A stretch of 64,000 nucleotides of DNA from Thermus aquaticus (GCF_001280255.1 NZ_LHCI01000106.1:800274-864273), one strand, 5' to 3'; counted from the stretch's first letter, positions 35,830 through 45,197 are shown. A program made the numbers and translations. Notes: generated by a model from the letters alone, not told the origin.

Positions 35830-35842
35830 ATGGGGCCAGGGT

Positions 35843-36910
35843 ATGAAGCGCCTCGCCTTCCTCCTCCTGGCTCTTTTCCTTCCCCTCGCCCTCCTTCCCT
35901 CGGGGAGGACCCAGGAGAAAGACCTCCTCCTCCGGGTGCTCCTCAGGGAGGTGCCCCGGGGCGAGACCGTGGTCCTGAAGACCCCGGAAGGGGAGGGGCG
36001 GGCCCTTTTGGGCGGGGAGGGGGTGGTGGTGGAGGGCCGGGCCTACCCCTACCTGGACCTCCCGTTGCCCTACTTCACCCTGGGGGGCCGGGCCTACCGG
36101 GGTGGGGTGCGCCTCCTTTCCCAGGGGGGAAGGCTTCTGGTGGTGAACCTGGTCCTTCTGGAGGACTACCTCCTGGGGGTCCTGCCGGGGGAGATGCCCG
36201 AGGGGTTCCCCCTCGAGGCCCTGAAGGCCCAGGCGGTGGTGGCCCGCACCTTCGCTTTAAGCCGCCTGGACCCCAGGGCCCCCTACGATCTCTGCGCCGA
36301 CGAAAGGTGCCAGGTCTACCTGGGGCTTTCCGCCGAGAAGCCCCGGTACCAGGAGGCCGTGGCCGCCACCCGGGGCCAGGTCCTGAGCTACGGGGGGCAG
36401 GCCATCACCGCCCTCTACCACGCCGACTCCGGGGGCATGACGGCGGGGAGCGAGGAGATCTTCCAGAAGGCCCTTCCTTACCTGCGCCCCCGGCCCGACC
36501 CCTACACCCGCAAAACCTCCTGGCGCTACCAGGTGAGCCCGGCCCAGGCGGAAAGGGCCCTCAGATCCCTTGGTCTCGCCCCTAGGAGCCAGGACCCGCC
36601 AGTGGTGCTGGAGAGGACCGCCTCGGGCCGGGTCTTCCGGGTGCGCCTCATGGGGGTGGAGGTGCGGGGTCCCGAGGCCCAGCGCCTCCTCCGCCTCATG
36701 GGCCTGCCCTCGGCCTTGGCGGACTTCCAGGGCTTTGAGGCCGTGGGCCAGGGGGTGGGGCACGGGGTGGGCCTTTCCCAGTGGGGGGCCAAGGGGATGG
36801 CGGAGGCGGGCTTCGGTGTCCGGGAGATCCTGGGCCATTACTTCCCCGGCACCTCCCTCTCCGACCTCCTCATCGGCCAGGCTTCCCCTCCCGCCTTAGC
36901 CCTGCGCTGA
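35843..36910 (+). CDS. SpoIID/LytB-domain secreted protein
   Basis: 355 residues from the ATG at 35843; the upstream in-frame extension crosses the palindromic repeat and is rejected. A signal peptide (KRLAFLLLALFLPLALLPS) is followed by the SpoIID domain: LLGVLPGEMPEGFPLEALKAQAVVARTFAL, then YHADSGGMT, ending GVGHGVGLSQWGAKGMAEAGFGVREILGHYFPGT. SpoIID enzymes are lytic transglycosylases acting on peptidoglycan lacking stem peptides. Thermus does not sporulate, so a cell-wall role is likely. Confidence 0.92.
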   Translation: MKRLAFLLLALFLPLALLPSGRTQEKDLLLRVLLREVPRGETVVLKTPEGEGRALLGGEGVVVEGRAYPYLDLPLPYFTLGGRAYRGGVRLLSQGGRLLVVNLVLLEDYLLGVLPGEMPEGFPLEALKAQAVVARTFALSRLDPRAPYDLCADERCQVYLGLSAEKPRYQEAVAATRGQVLSYGGQAITALYHADSGGMTAGSEEIFQKALPYLRPRPDPYTRKTSWRYQVSPAQAERALRSLGLAPRSQDPPVVLERTASGRVFRVRLMGVEVRGPEAQRLLRLMGLPSALADFQGFEAVGQGVGHGVGLSQWGAKGMAEAGFGVREILGHYFPGTSLSDLLIGQASPPALALR

Positions 36911-36919
36911 GCCCCCCGA

Positions 36920-36925
36920 TACGAT
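36920..36925 (+). promoter_or_regulatory. -10 box for the atl gene
   Basis: TACGAT, 7 bases before the ATG at 36933. Confidence 0.4.
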
Positions 36926-36932
36926 ACGTAGC

Positions 36933-37376
36933 ATGCTTCTTCCTACCCCCATCGGCCCCCTTTGGCTGGAGGTTTCCGCAAAAGGGGTGCGGCGTCTGGG
37001 GCCTGTCCTCTTTCCCCGGGGGAAGGAGGCGGAGGGGCCTTTGGCGGAGCGGGTGGCTGAGGGCGTGGCCCGGTACTTCCTCGGGGAAAGGCCGGATTTC
37101 CTGAGCATCCCTCTGGATTATTCGGGCTTGAGCCCTTGGCGAGTGGCGGTTTACGAGGCCACCCGCCGCATCCCCTACGGCACCACCAGGAGCTACGGGG
37201 CCCTGGGCCGGGAGCTGGGCCTGCCCGCCAGGGCGGTGGGCATGGCCCTTCGCGCCTCGCCCTTCTTCCTCCTGGTCCCCGCCCACCGGGTGATCCACGC
37301 CGACGGGCGGCTTGGGGGCTTCGCCGGGCAGGAGGGGCTCAAGCTCTGGCTCCTCCGCTTTGAGGGGGCCCTCTAG
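36933..37376 (+). CDS. Alkyltransferase-like protein (ATL), no active cysteine
   Basis: 147 residues of the O6-alkylguanine-DNA alkyltransferase family. The DNA-binding helix and Arg finger (GLPARAVGMALRASP) are intact. The active-site PCHR motif is PAHR (A117), so it cannot accept alkyl groups. ATLs of this type bind O6-alkylguanine and flag it for nucleotide-excision repair; T. thermophilus has a characterised ATL with Ala at this position. The stop codon overlaps that of the convergent GH13 gene. Confidence 0.93.
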   Translation: MLLPTPIGPLWLEVSAKGVRRLGPVLFPRGKEAEGPLAERVAEGVARYFLGERPDFLSIPLDYSGLSPWRVAVYEATRRIPYGTTRSYGALGRELGLPARAVGMALRASPFFLLVPAHRVIHADGRLGGFAGQEGLKLWLLRFEGAL

Positions 37377-38800
37377 ACCTCCACCCAGACGGCCACGGAG
37401 AAGGGGGGAAGCTCGGGGCCGCAAAGCCGCCCCCCCATGGGCGTGCAGACCGCCCCGGAGAGGAGGTCCACCGCCTGGGAGCCCCGGGGCAGGGCCCCGT
37501 GCAGGGGGAAGTCCTGGCGGAAGGGGAAGGGGGTGGCGTTCACCACCACCAGGTAGGGTCCCCGGGTGAAGGCCAGGTGGCCGTCCACGGCGTAGATGCG
37601 GGTGTAGGGGGCGGTGCGGAGCTCGGGGTGCTCCTTGCGGAGCCGGGCCAGGCGTTTCACGCTCTCCCGGATCTCCTTCTTCCAGCGCCCCTCCTCCCAG
37701 ATCATCCCACCCCGGTTTTCCGGGTCGTGCCCCCCCTCGAGGCCCACCTCCTCCCCGTAGTAGACCGTGGGGCTTCCCGGAAGGAGGAAGAGGAGGGAGA
37801 GGGCCAGCCTCGCCCGGTCGGCGTCCCCTCTGAGGAGGGTGAGGAGCCTGGGGGTGTCGTGGGAGGTGAGGAGGTTCATCTGGGCCCGGACCACCTCCGG
37901 GCGGTAGCGGCTGAAGAGGTTCTCCAGGCGGTGGCTGAAGGCCAGGGCCTGGAGGGGCTCTATCCGCCCCAGGCCCGTGCGACCGGAAAGCTCCTGGTCC
38001 AGGGCCTCCCCGCCCACGAAGCCCAGGACGGCCCGGGCCAGGGGGTAGTTCATGGTGGCGTCAAACATGTCGCCCTGAAGCCAGAAGTCCGCCTCCTCCC
38101 AGATCTCCCCCACGATGTAGGCCTCCGGGTTAGCCCCCTTGACCCGGCGGCGGAAGGCCCGCCAGAACTCGGGGTCTTGGATCTCGTTGGGGACGTCCAG
38201 CCGCCAGCCGTCGGCCCCGAAGCGGATCCAGTGCTCGGCCACGCCGAGGAGGTACTCCCGCACCGCCGGCGTCTCCACCCTCAGCTTGGGGAGCTCGGGG
38301 TTGCCCCACCAGGCCTCGTAGTTGGGGTGGGGGCTGTAGGCGTTTAGGGGAAAGCCCTTCACGTAGTACCAGTCCCGGTAGGGGCTTTCCGGGCCGTTTT
38401 CCAGAAGGTGCTGGAAGGCGAAGAAGCCCCGCCCGGTGTGGTTGAAGACCCCGTCCAGGATGACCCGGATGCCGTGGGCGTGGGCCACCTCCAGGAGGTG
38501 CCTTAGGGCGGCGTTACCCCCCAGCACGGGGTCCACCTGGAGGTAGTCCGTGGTGTGGTAGCGGTGGTTGGCGGTGGAGGCGAAGACGGGGTTCAGGTAG
38601 AGGGCCTCCACGCCCAGGTCCACCAGGTAGGGGATCTTCTCCGCCACGCCGAAGAGGGTGCCCCCCTTGAAGCCCCGCAGGGTGGGCGGGGCCTCCCAGG
38701 GCTCAAAGGGCCCCGTGGGGGCGGGCTTGCCCGGCGGGCCTGCCCGGAAGAACCGGTCGGGAAAGACTTGATAGAAGAAGGCGCCCTCGTACCAGGCCAC
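37373..38800 (-). CDS. Cytoplasmic GH13 neopullulanase/cyclomaltodextrinase-type enzyme
   Basis: 475 residues from a GTG at 38800 (MAWYEGAFFYQVFPDRF), 7 bases after TACACT. The open frame continues upstream on the minus strand to 39136, but that part is antisense to gmk. There is no signal peptide. GH13 regions: I, DGVFNHTG; II, GWRLDVPNEI with the nucleophile; III, AYIVGEIWEEA with the acid/base Glu; IV, LTSHDTPRLL. It probably degrades imported maltodextrins, complementing the secreted enzyme at 16511. Confidence 0.93.
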   Translation of the reverse strand: MAWYEGAFFYQVFPDRFFRAGPPGKPAPTGPFEPWEAPPTLRGFKGGTLFGVAEKIPYLVDLGVEALYLNPVFASTANHRYHTTDYLQVDPVLGGNAALRHLLEVAHAHGIRVILDGVFNHTGRGFFAFQHLLENGPESPYRDWYYVKGFPLNAYSPHPNYEAWWGNPELPKLRVETPAVREYLLGVAEHWIRFGADGWRLDVPNEIQDPEFWRAFRRRVKGANPEAYIVGEIWEEADFWLQGDMFDATMNYPLARAVLGFVGGEALDQELSGRTGLGRIEPLQALAFSHRLENLFSRYRPEVVRAQMNLLTSHDTPRLLTLLRGDADRARLALSLLFLLPGSPTVYYGEEVGLEGGHDPENRGGMIWEEGRWKKEIRESVKRLARLRKEHPELRTAPYTRIYAVDGHLAFTRGPYLVVVNATPFPFRQDFPLHGALPRGSQAVDLLSGAVCTPMGGRLCGPELPPFSVAVWVEV

Positions 38801-38807
38801 GGGGGCC

Positions 38808-38813
38808 AGTGTA
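38808..38813 (-). promoter_or_regulatory. -10 box for the cytoplasmic GH13 gene
   Basis: TACACT on the minus strand, 7 bases before the GTG start at 38800. It supports that start over upstream in-frame codons. Confidence 0.5.
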
Positions 38814-38871
38814 CCAAAGGAAAAAGGTGCCTGGGTCACAAAAATCCTTGCCCCCATGGGGCTCCCTCTGG

Positions 38872-38877
38872 TATCCT
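38872..38877 (+). promoter_or_regulatory. Possible -10 box for gmk
   Basis: TATCCT, 15 bases before the gmk ATG at 38893; a weaker assignment than the leaderless cases. Confidence 0.35.
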
Positions 38878-38892
38878 TCCGGGGTGGAAGGC

Positions 38893-39555
38893 ATGCGGGG
38901 GCGGCTTTTCGTGATGACCGGGGCCAGCGGGGTGGGGAAGGGCACGGTGCGGGCCAAGGTGCTGGAGCGCACCCGCCTCTTCTACTCCATCTCCATGACC
39001 ACCCGTCCCCCCCGCCCGGGGGAGCGGCACGGGGTGGACTACTACTTCGTTGACCGTCCCACCTTTGAGGCCCTCCTCGGGGAGGAGGGGTTTCTGGAGC
39101 ACGCCGAGTACGTGGGCCACCTCTACGGCACCCCAAAAGCCCCGGTGGAGCGGGCCCTGGAGCGGGGGGAGGACGTTCTCCTGGAGATTGAGGTCCAGGG
39201 GGCCTTGCAGGTGAAGGGCAAGATCCCTGAGGCGGTCCTCATCTTCCTCCTTCCTCCCTCCCTCTCCGAGCTCAAGAGGCGCCTGGTCCTCCGGGGCACC
39301 GACGGGCCCGAGAAGATCGCGAGGCGCCTGGAGCAGGCGGAGTGGGAGATAAGGAACGCCCACCTCTTTGACTACGTGGTGGTCAACGACGTGCTGGAGG
39401 AGGCGGTGGCCGACTTTCTGGCCATCATCACCGCCGAGCGCCGCCGCCGGGAGCGCATGGAGGAGGCTTTGCGGAAGGCCTTGGAGCGGGACGAGGTTTT
39501 GGAAAGGGATCTGGACGAGATCTTGAGGAGGAACTATGGCGGAACCGGGCATTGA
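38893..39555 (+). CDS. gmk: Guanylate kinase
   Basis: 220 residues from the ATG at 38893. It has the P-loop GASGVGKGT, the GMP-binding [14 protein letters not shown] and VDYYFV stretches, and [12 protein letters not shown]. It phosphorylates GMP/dGMP with ATP. The 3' end overlaps rpoZ by 20 bases. The gmk-rpoZ-coaBC order is widespread in bacteria. Confidence 0.97.
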
Positions 39556-39835
39556 CAAGCTCTTCGGCATGGTGGACTCCAAGTACCGGCTCACGGTGGT
39601 GGTGGCCAAACGCGCCCAGCAGCTTCTGCGCCACCGCTTTAAGAACACGGTTCTGGAGCCGGAGGAGAGGCCCAAGATGCGCACCCTCGAGGGCCTCTAC
39701 GACGACCCCAACGCCGTTACCTGGGCCATGAAGGAGCTTTTGACGGGGCGGCTTTTCTTCGGGGAGAACCTGGTGCCCGAGGACCGGCTTCAGAAGGAGA
39801 TGGAAAGGCTCTACCCCACCGAAGAGGAGGCCTAG
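39536..39835 (+). CDS. rpoZ: RNA polymerase omega subunit
   Basis: 99 residues. The segment [27 protein letters not shown] with [16 protein letters not shown] matches Thermus omega, which wraps around the beta-prime C-terminus and aids polymerase assembly. The ATG follows TTGAGGAGGAACT inside the end of gmk. The stop codon directly abuts the coaBC GTG. Confidence 0.95.
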
Positions 39836-41026
39836 GTGGCCCGGGTCCTGGTGGCGGTGACCGGCGGGGTGGCCGCCATCAAGGCCCCCCACCTCCTCCG
39901 CCTCCTCCGGGCCCGCGGCCACGAGGTGCGGGTCCTGGCCACGCCCAGGGCCCTGGAGTTCATCACCCCCCTTTCCCTGGCGGTGGCCGCCGGGGGGGAG
40001 GTGGCCACGGAGGAGGCCTGGTTCCGCCCCGACGGCCGGGCCCTCCACATAGACCTGGCCCGCTGGGCCGAGGTGGTCCTGGTGGCCCCGGCCACCGCCG
40101 AGGCCATGGCCAAGGCCGCCTTGGGCCTGGCCGACGACCTCCTTTCCGCCACCTTGCTGGCGGGGGCCAGGCGGGTGGCCTGGGCCCCGGCCATGAACGA
40201 GGCCATGTGGCTTGCCCCCCAGACCCAGGGCCACGCCGAGAGGCTCAAGGCCCTGGGCCACGCTGTCTTCGGCCCCGCTTACGGCCCCCTGGCGGCGGTG
40301 GGGGAGGGGGAGGGGTGGGGGCGGATGCTGGAGCCCGAGGAGCTTTTGGAGCGCCTCGAGGCCTTCCTCGCCCCCAAGGACCTCTTGGGCCTGAGGCTTC
40401 TGGTCTCCGCCGGGCCCACCCGAGAGTACCTGGACCCGGTCCGCTTCATCTCCAACCCCTCTTCGGGGAGGATGGGCTACGCCGTGGCCGAGGCCGCCCG
40501 GGACCGGGGGGCGGAGGTGGTCCTGGTCAGTGGCCCCACCTGCCTGAAGGCCCCCTGGGGCGTGGAGGTGGTCCGGGTGGAAAGCGCCCTGGAGATGCGC
40601 CAGGCCATCTTGGAGCGCTACCCCTGGGCGAAGGTGGTGGTCATGGCGGCCGCCGTGGCCGACTACCGCCCGGCGGAGGTCCTAAAGGACAAGGAGCCCA
40701 AGGTGGAGGCGGAGAAGACCGTCCGCCTCGTTCCCAATCCAGACATCCTCAAGGAGCTCGGAGAGCGGAAGGAGGGAAGGGTCTTGGTGGGCTTCGCCAT
40801 GGAGACCGCTTCTGGCCTGGAGCGGGCCCAGGAAAAGCTCCGCCGCAAGAACCTGGACCTCATCGCCCTAAACTGGGTGAACCGGGAAGGGGTGGGCTTC
40901 GGCTCCCCCGAGAACGAGGTGGTCCTCATCGCGCGGGATGGGCGGGTTCTGGAGCTACCCCGCATGGCAAAACGCCAAGTGGCCCACCGTATACTGGACC
41001 TGGTCAAGGAGTTCTGGAAACCTTGA
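39836..41026 (+). CDS. coaBC: Bifunctional phosphopantothenoylcysteine decarboxylase/synthetase
   Basis: 396 residues with a GTG start directly after the rpoZ stop. The N-terminal FMN decarboxylase domain (1 to about 180) contains [25 protein letters not shown] and the APAMNEAMW substrate motif. The C-terminal synthetase domain (about 190-396) contains [24 protein letters not shown] and AAAVADYRP. It makes 4'-phosphopantetheine for coenzyme A. Confidence 0.96.
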   Translation: MARVLVAVTGGVAAIKAPHLLRLLRARGHEVRVLATPRALEFITPLSLAVAAGGEVATEEAWFRPDGRALHIDLARWAEVVLVAPATAEAMAKAALGLADDLLSATLLAGARRVAWAPAMNEAMWLAPQTQGHAERLKALGHAVFGPAYGPLAAVGEGEGWGRMLEPEELLERLEAFLAPKDLLGLRLLVSAGPTREYLDPVRFISNPSSGRMGYAVAEAARDRGAEVVLVSGPTCLKAPWGVEVVRVESALEMRQAILERYPWAKVVVMAAAVADYRPAEVLKDKEPKVEAEKTVRLVPNPDILKELGERKEGRVLVGFAMETASGLERAQEKLRRKNLDLIALNWVNREGVGFGSPENEVVLIARDGRVLELPRMAKRQVAHRILDLVKEFWKP

Positions 41027-41033
41027 GGTGCGT

Positions 41034-41510
41034 ATGCGAAGCAAGGAGGAGCGGCACCGCGCCATCCAGGAGATCGTGCGCCGGGAGGAGATCGGCACCC
41101 AAAAGGAGCTGGTGGAGAGGCTTCGCCAGCTGGGCTTTGACGTGACCCAGGCCACGGTGAGCCGGGACATCACCGAGCTGCGCTTGGCCCGGGTGGCCCT
41201 GGGCAAGGGGCGGCACAAGTACGTCCTGCCCTCCCTGGAGCTCCCCGAGGATGTCTACGAGGAGCTGAAGCGGCAGTTTGGCCTCTTCGTGAAGGACGTG
41301 GACCGGGGGGGGAACATCCTGGTGGTGAAGACCGCCGAGGGGCACGCCTCCGGCATCGCCCTCCTCGTGGACCGCCTGCGGCGGGACGAGATCGTGGGCA
41401 CCCTGGCGGGGGAGGACACCATCCTGGTGGTGGCCCGCACCGAGGAGACGGCGCGGGCCCTGGAGGAGGAGTTCGGGGAGCTTCTTGTGGCGGGCAAGCG
41501 CCTTAGGTGA
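41034..41510 (+). CDS. argR: Arginine repressor ArgR
   Basis: 158 residues from the ATG at 41034 after TTGAGGTGCGT. The N-terminal winged helix has [28 protein letters not shown]. The C-terminal oligomerisation and arginine-binding domain has [32 protein letters not shown]. It represses arginine synthesis genes as an arginine-bound hexamer. It follows coaBC by 7 bases and is probably in the same transcript. Confidence 0.95.
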   Translation: MRSKEERHRAIQEIVRREEIGTQKELVERLRQLGFDVTQATVSRDITELRLARVALGKGRHKYVLPSLELPEDVYEELKRQFGLFVKDVDRGGNILVVKTAEGHASGIALLVDRLRRDEIVGTLAGEDTILVVARTEETARALEEEFGELLVAGKRLR

Positions 41511-41511
41511 C

Positions 41512-42120
41512 GTGGAGTTCTTCCTCAAGTCCTTCCTCACCCTCTTCGTGGTCATAGACCCGGTGGGGCTGGTGCCCGTGTTTTTGGCCCTGGCCGGGGA
41601 CCGGCCCCCAAGGGAGCAGGCCCGCATCGCCAGAAAGGCGGTCCTGGTGGCAGGGGCGGTCCTCACCTTCTTTTTCTTCTTCGGGCGGGAGCTTCTGGCC
41701 TACTTGGGCATCAGCCTGGACGCCCTCAGGGTGGCGGGGGGGATCCTCCTTTTCCGCATCGCCACCGAGATGGTCTTCGCCCACCACGAGCGGGAGACGG
41801 AGGAGGAGGCCAAAGAGGCCCTGGAGCGGGCGGACATCTCCGTCTTTCCCCTGGCCATCCCCCTGATTGCCGGGCCCGGGGCCCTGGCGAGCCTCCTGGT
41901 CCTGGGGGCGGAGGCGGGGCGGGCCCCCATGGGCGTGGGGGTGGTCCTCCTCACGGCCTTCTTGGTCCTGGCCCTGGCCTACCTCTTCCTGCGGGCGGCG
42001 GCCAGCGTGCGCCGGGCCTTGGGGCGGACCGGGGTCAACGTGGTGACCCGGGTCCTGGGCATCCTCCTGGCGGCCCTGGCGGTGCAGTACGTGGCGGGCG
42101 GGGTCAAGGGCCTCCTTTAG
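41512..42120 (+). CDS. MarC-family integral membrane protein
   Basis: 202 residues from the GTG at 41512, one base after the argR stop. Six transmembrane helices fit the MarC/UPF0056 family: [16 protein letters not shown] at the N-terminus, [16 protein letters not shown], and [16 protein letters not shown] mid-protein. The function of the family is unresolved; it is not a proven drug exporter. Its last bases overlap the antisense GGDEF remnant. Confidence 0.92.
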   Translation: MEFFLKSFLTLFVVIDPVGLVPVFLALAGDRPPREQARIARKAVLVAGAVLTFFFFFGRELLAYLGISLDALRVAGGILLFRIATEMVFAHHERETEEEAKEALERADISVFPLAIPLIAGPGALASLLVLGAEAGRAPMGVGVVLLTAFLVLALAYLFLRAAASVRRALGRTGVNVVTRVLGILLAALAVQYVAGGVKGLL

Positions 42121-42322
42121 CCCGCTTGTTTTGGTACATGCGGCGGTCCGCCTCGGCCAGGGTCGCCTCCAGGCTCTCCGCCCCCACCTCTAGGCTCCCG
42201 GCGGCCACGCTGTAGGGCAGGCTTTCCCGGAGCCTGGCGATCAGGGCGGGGGCGTCCTCGCCCTTTAGGCCCGGGTGCAGGCTCACGAACTCGTCGCTGC
42301 CTAGGCGGAAGGCCAGGTCCCG
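42104..42322 (-). pseudogene. Remnant of a GGDEF (diguanylate cyclase) domain
   Basis: About 72 codons in frame on the minus strand encode the C-terminal half of a GGDEF domain: LAFRLGSDEF (the GGDEF motif as GSDEF) and the ending [15 protein letters not shown]. An in-frame TAG lies just upstream at 42325-42323 and there is no start codon, so the first half of the domain is gone. The fragment abuts the recN stop (6 bases away). It is most likely a decayed gene truncated by deletion. A full GGDEF domain is about 160 residues. Confidence 0.82.
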
Positions 42323-42328
42323 CTAGGT

Positions 42329-43891
42329 TCACGGCGCCTCCAGAAGAAGCCGGGCGTGGGAGAGGGCGGCCTCCGTGTACTGGCCGGAGAGGAGGCGGGC
42401 CAGCTCCCGCACCCGCTCCTCCCCTTCCAGGACCTCTAGGCGCACCTCCTCCCCCTCCTTGACCACCCGCAGGTGGCGGTGGGCCTTGGCGGCGATCTGG
42501 GGCAGGTGGGTGACCACCAGGACCTGCCGGGTCTGGGCCAGGCGGGCTAGGCGCTCGGCCACCTTCCAGGCAGTCTCCCCCCCTAGCCCCGTGTCCACCT
42601 CGTCAAAGACCACGGTGGGGGCCTCGGCCCCGGTCAGGAGGGCTAAAGCCAGGGCCAGCCGGGAAAGCTCCCCGCCGCTCATGGCGCTCAGAGGCGCGGG
42701 GGGGAGGTGGGGGTTGGCGGAGAAGCGGAAGGCCACTTCCTCTAGGCCCGAGGGTCCAGGCTCCGGCAAAGGCTTCAGGTCCACCAGGAAGCGGGGCCTG
42801 TGGAAGCCGAGCTCCTTTAGCTCCTCCTCCATGCCCGCCATAAGCCTCCTCGCCGCCTCCTCCCGGGCCCGGCTCAGGGCCTCCCCGGCCTGGAGGAGGG
42901 CTTCTTGGGCCACCTGGAGCTCCCGCTCCACCTCCGCAAGCCGGGCCTCCCCCCCTTCCAGCCGGGCAAGCTCCTCCTCCGCCCTTTTCCCGTAGGCCAG
43001 GACCTCCTCCAGGGTGGGGCCGTACTTGCGCTTCAGGCGCTCCAGGAGGTTTAGCCTTTCCTCCAGGTAGGCCAGGCGCTCCGGGTCCCCCTCCAGGCCC
43101 TCCAGATAGGCCAAAAGCTCCGCCGCCACCGCCCGCGCCCCCTCCAAAGCCGCCTCCAGGTCCTGGGCCAGGGCCTCGAGGGCCCGGTCGTAGCGGGCCC
43201 CGGACCTGAGCTCGCGGAAGGCGGCTTCCAGAGCCTCCAAAGCCCCTTCCTCCATGAGGGCCTGGGCCCTGGCCGCCCGCTCTTTGAGGGCCTCCAGGTG
43301 GCGAAGCCTCCGGGCCTCCTCCAGAAGGGCCTCGTCCTCGCCGGGCTGGACCCTGGCCCCCTGGATCTCCGCAAGCTGGAAGCGGAGGAGGTCTCCCCGG
43401 GCCCGCCGCTCCCGCAAAGCGGCCTCCAGGGCCTCCTTTTCCGCGAGGAGGGCCTGGTGGTGGGCGTAGGCCTCGGCGTAGCGGGCGAGGAGGGCGGGGT
43501 CCAGGAGGGCATCCAGAACCTCCCGCTGCCTCCTGGGGGAGAGGAGGGCCAAGGCGGTGTGCTGGGCATGGAGGGAGAGGCGCTTTTGGGCCTCCTCCTC
43601 CAGCTCCTTTAGGCTCACCACCTCCCCGTCAATCCGGGGGGTGGAGCGGCCCCCCACCCTCCGGGAGAGGACCTTGGGCTCGGGCCCCTGGAAGAAGGCC
43701 GTGACCAGGAGGCTGTCCCCAAAAGGCCCCACCATGCCCTCGGGTCTCGCCCCCAGGAGGAGGGCCAAGGCGTCCACCAGGAGGCTCTTCCCCGCCCCCG
43801 TCTCCCCGGTGAGGACGTTGAGGCCTGGGGCGAGCTCCAAGACCGCCTCGCGGATCACGGCCAGGTTCTGGACCTCGAGGCGCTGAAGCAT
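42329..43891 (-). CDS. recN: DNA repair protein RecN
   Basis: 520 residues from the ATG at 43891 (MLQRLEVQNLAVIREAVLEL). An upstream ATG at 43900 overlaps the TACAAT box and is less likely. SMC-like architecture: Walker A GETGAGKS near residue 35, long coiled-coil arms rich in Leu, Glu, Ala and Arg in the middle, the ABC signature AMSGGELSRLALALAL and Walker B TVVFDEVDTGLGG near the C-terminus. RecN helps repair double-strand breaks. Confidence 0.96.
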   Translation of the reverse strand: MLQRLEVQNLAVIREAVLELAPGLNVLTGETGAGKSLLVDALALLLGARPEGMVGPFGDSLLVTAFFQGPEPKVLSRRVGGRSTPRIDGEVVSLKELEEEAQKRLSLHAQHTALALLSPRRQREVLDALLDPALLARYAEAYAHHQALLAEKEALEAALRERRARGDLLRFQLAEIQGARVQPGEDEALLEEARRLRHLEALKERAARAQALMEEGALEALEAAFRELRSGARYDRALEALAQDLEAALEGARAVAAELLAYLEGLEGDPERLAYLEERLNLLERLKRKYGPTLEEVLAYGKRAEEELARLEGGEARLAEVERELQVAQEALLQAGEALSRAREEAARRLMAGMEEELKELGFHRPRFLVDLKPLPEPGPSGLEEVAFRFSANPHLPPAPLSAMSGGELSRLALALALLTGAEAPTVVFDEVDTGLGGETAWKVAERLARLAQTRQVLVVTHLPQIAAKAHRHLRVVKEGEEVRLEVLEGEERVRELARLLSGQYTEAALSHARLLLEAP

Positions 43892-43896
43892 CCCCC

Positions 43897-44870
43897 TCAT
43901 TGTAGGTCAGCGCCCAGGGTGAACTCCTCCTCCCTGACCCGAATCCGCTCTCCCTTCAGGTGGGGAAAGACGTGAGCCAGCTTGTTAAGCTGTCGCTTTA
44001 TATCCTTTGCGCTGAAGTTCACACAAAGTTTATGGCCGTCTGGCAGAGGCTCGTGCCTTAGTGGTCCCGCGTAGCTTGGGGGCAGGATTTTTAAAACCTG
44101 GCGGACTTTGGCGGGGTCGCTTCTGTAGCACTCCGCGCCCAGGGTGAAGAGCGCCTCTGCCCACGAAGGAAAGGTGCGCATGGGTGGGGTGTTGCCCTTG
44201 AGCTTAGCTTCCCATTCCCGCACCCACCGCTCCACGAAAGGCTCGGCCAGCGGGAAGCGTTCCCTGGCCTCCTTGACTGCCTCCTGTAGAGGAACCACAA
44301 AATGCTTGGTAAGGTCGTAAGCCCGCTTTTGTTCCTCAAGGGGGACGCTTTCCGCAGCTTGGGCGAGGAGGGCTTCGGCCAAGGCCTCTTGGGCTTCTTG
44401 GAAAGGAGGTTCGGCCGCCGCCTTGCTGAGGAGAAGGGAGAGGGCCCTTAGCGCCCCCGGGTCAGCGAGCTGAATGCGGGCCCGCAGGCAGTTGGCGAGG
44501 GGTAAGGGGCGGTCCCGGTCGTAAAACTCCCAGGTTTCTCCGTTGGTGAGGACGTACCAGCGGGCCTGGCCCCCGTTCATGTACTGCACCACCTGGTTTT
44601 CGTGCTTCTTGAGGTTTTCTCCCAGCGCCTTGACCTCTATCACCATGTAGGGTGCACCTTCTTGGCGGGTGGAGCCTTTGTAGAGGAGGAGGTCTGGCTT
44701 CAGGTTGTTGGAGTCCTTGGCCTGGGGAAAGACCTCCTCCGGATTAAAGGGGTCGTAGCCCGCCTCCTGAGAATGGGGAGAACCAGGCCCAGGAGCGTGG
44801 CGTCTTCGTTGAAGGAAGGCCATTCCTTCCAGCGCTTTAAGCCCTCCAAGAGGTCAAGGCCTTTTGGCAT
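43897..44870 (-). pseudogene. HsdR-N-type (PD-(D/E)xK) nuclease-like protein, frameshifted
   Basis: The gene starts at ATG 44870 (MPKGLDLLEGLKRWKEWPSF), 9 bases after TACAAT. Its N-terminal frame runs to about 44775 (LLGLVLPILRR); the protein then continues one frame over from GYDPFNPEEVFPQAKDSNN to the stop at 43897. The span is one base short of a whole number of codons, as expected for a single-base deletion within AGGAGGCGGGC. The restored protein would have about 324 residues. It has the restriction-type catalytic pattern (KPDLLLY ... YMVIEVKALGENLKKHENQVVQYM) of type I restriction R-subunit N-domains but no helicase. AT-richer codons suggest horizontal transfer. A sequencing error cannot be excluded. 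Confidence 0.75.
43899..43904 (-). promoter_or_regulatory. -10 box for recN
   Basis: TACAAT on the minus strand, 7 bases before the recN ATG at 43891. It overlaps the stop codon of the upstream nuclease gene. Confidence 0.55.
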
Positions 44871-44879
44871 ACGGCCAAC

Positions 44880-44885
44880 ATTGTA
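44880..44885 (-). promoter_or_regulatory. -10 box for the HsdR-N-like gene
   Basis: TACAAT on the minus strand, 9 bases before the ATG at 44870. Confidence 0.45.
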
Positions 44886-44940
44886 CCTCAAGGCATGGGG
44901 TGCTCTAAGGGGCTTCCCTGAGGATGTGCGGATTTTCCGT

Positions 44941-44946
44941 TATACT
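44941..44946 (+). promoter_or_regulatory. -10 box for the AbrB/PIN pair
   Basis: TATACT, 6 bases before the ATG at 44953. Confidence 0.5.
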
Positions 44947-44952
44947 GAAGGT

Positions 44953-45197
44953 ATGACCATCCCCCTGTCCCTCTCCCGCCGGGGTCAGATTACCCTGCCC
45001 AAGGAGGTTCGGGAGAAGCTGGGCCTGAGGCCCGGGGACGTTCTCCTCCTGAAGGTGGAGGAGGGGAGGCTTGTGCTGGAGCCCGCTCTTCTCCTTTCCT
45101 ACGAGGTTTACAGCGAGGAAAGGTTGGAGGAGTTCCGCAAGGCTGCCGAGGCCACCCCGGAGGAGGTTGCGGCCTTCCTCGAGGCATGGGGCCTGGA

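Noticed and set aside
35726-35842. Extended start of the SpoIID-like protein
   Set aside because: It would translate the palindromic repeat and would bury the signal peptide that begins at ATG 35843.
38803-39136. N-terminal extension of the cytoplasmic GH13 gene
   Set aside because: It is antisense to the start of gmk. GTG 38800 follows a -10 box and gives the usual family N-terminus.
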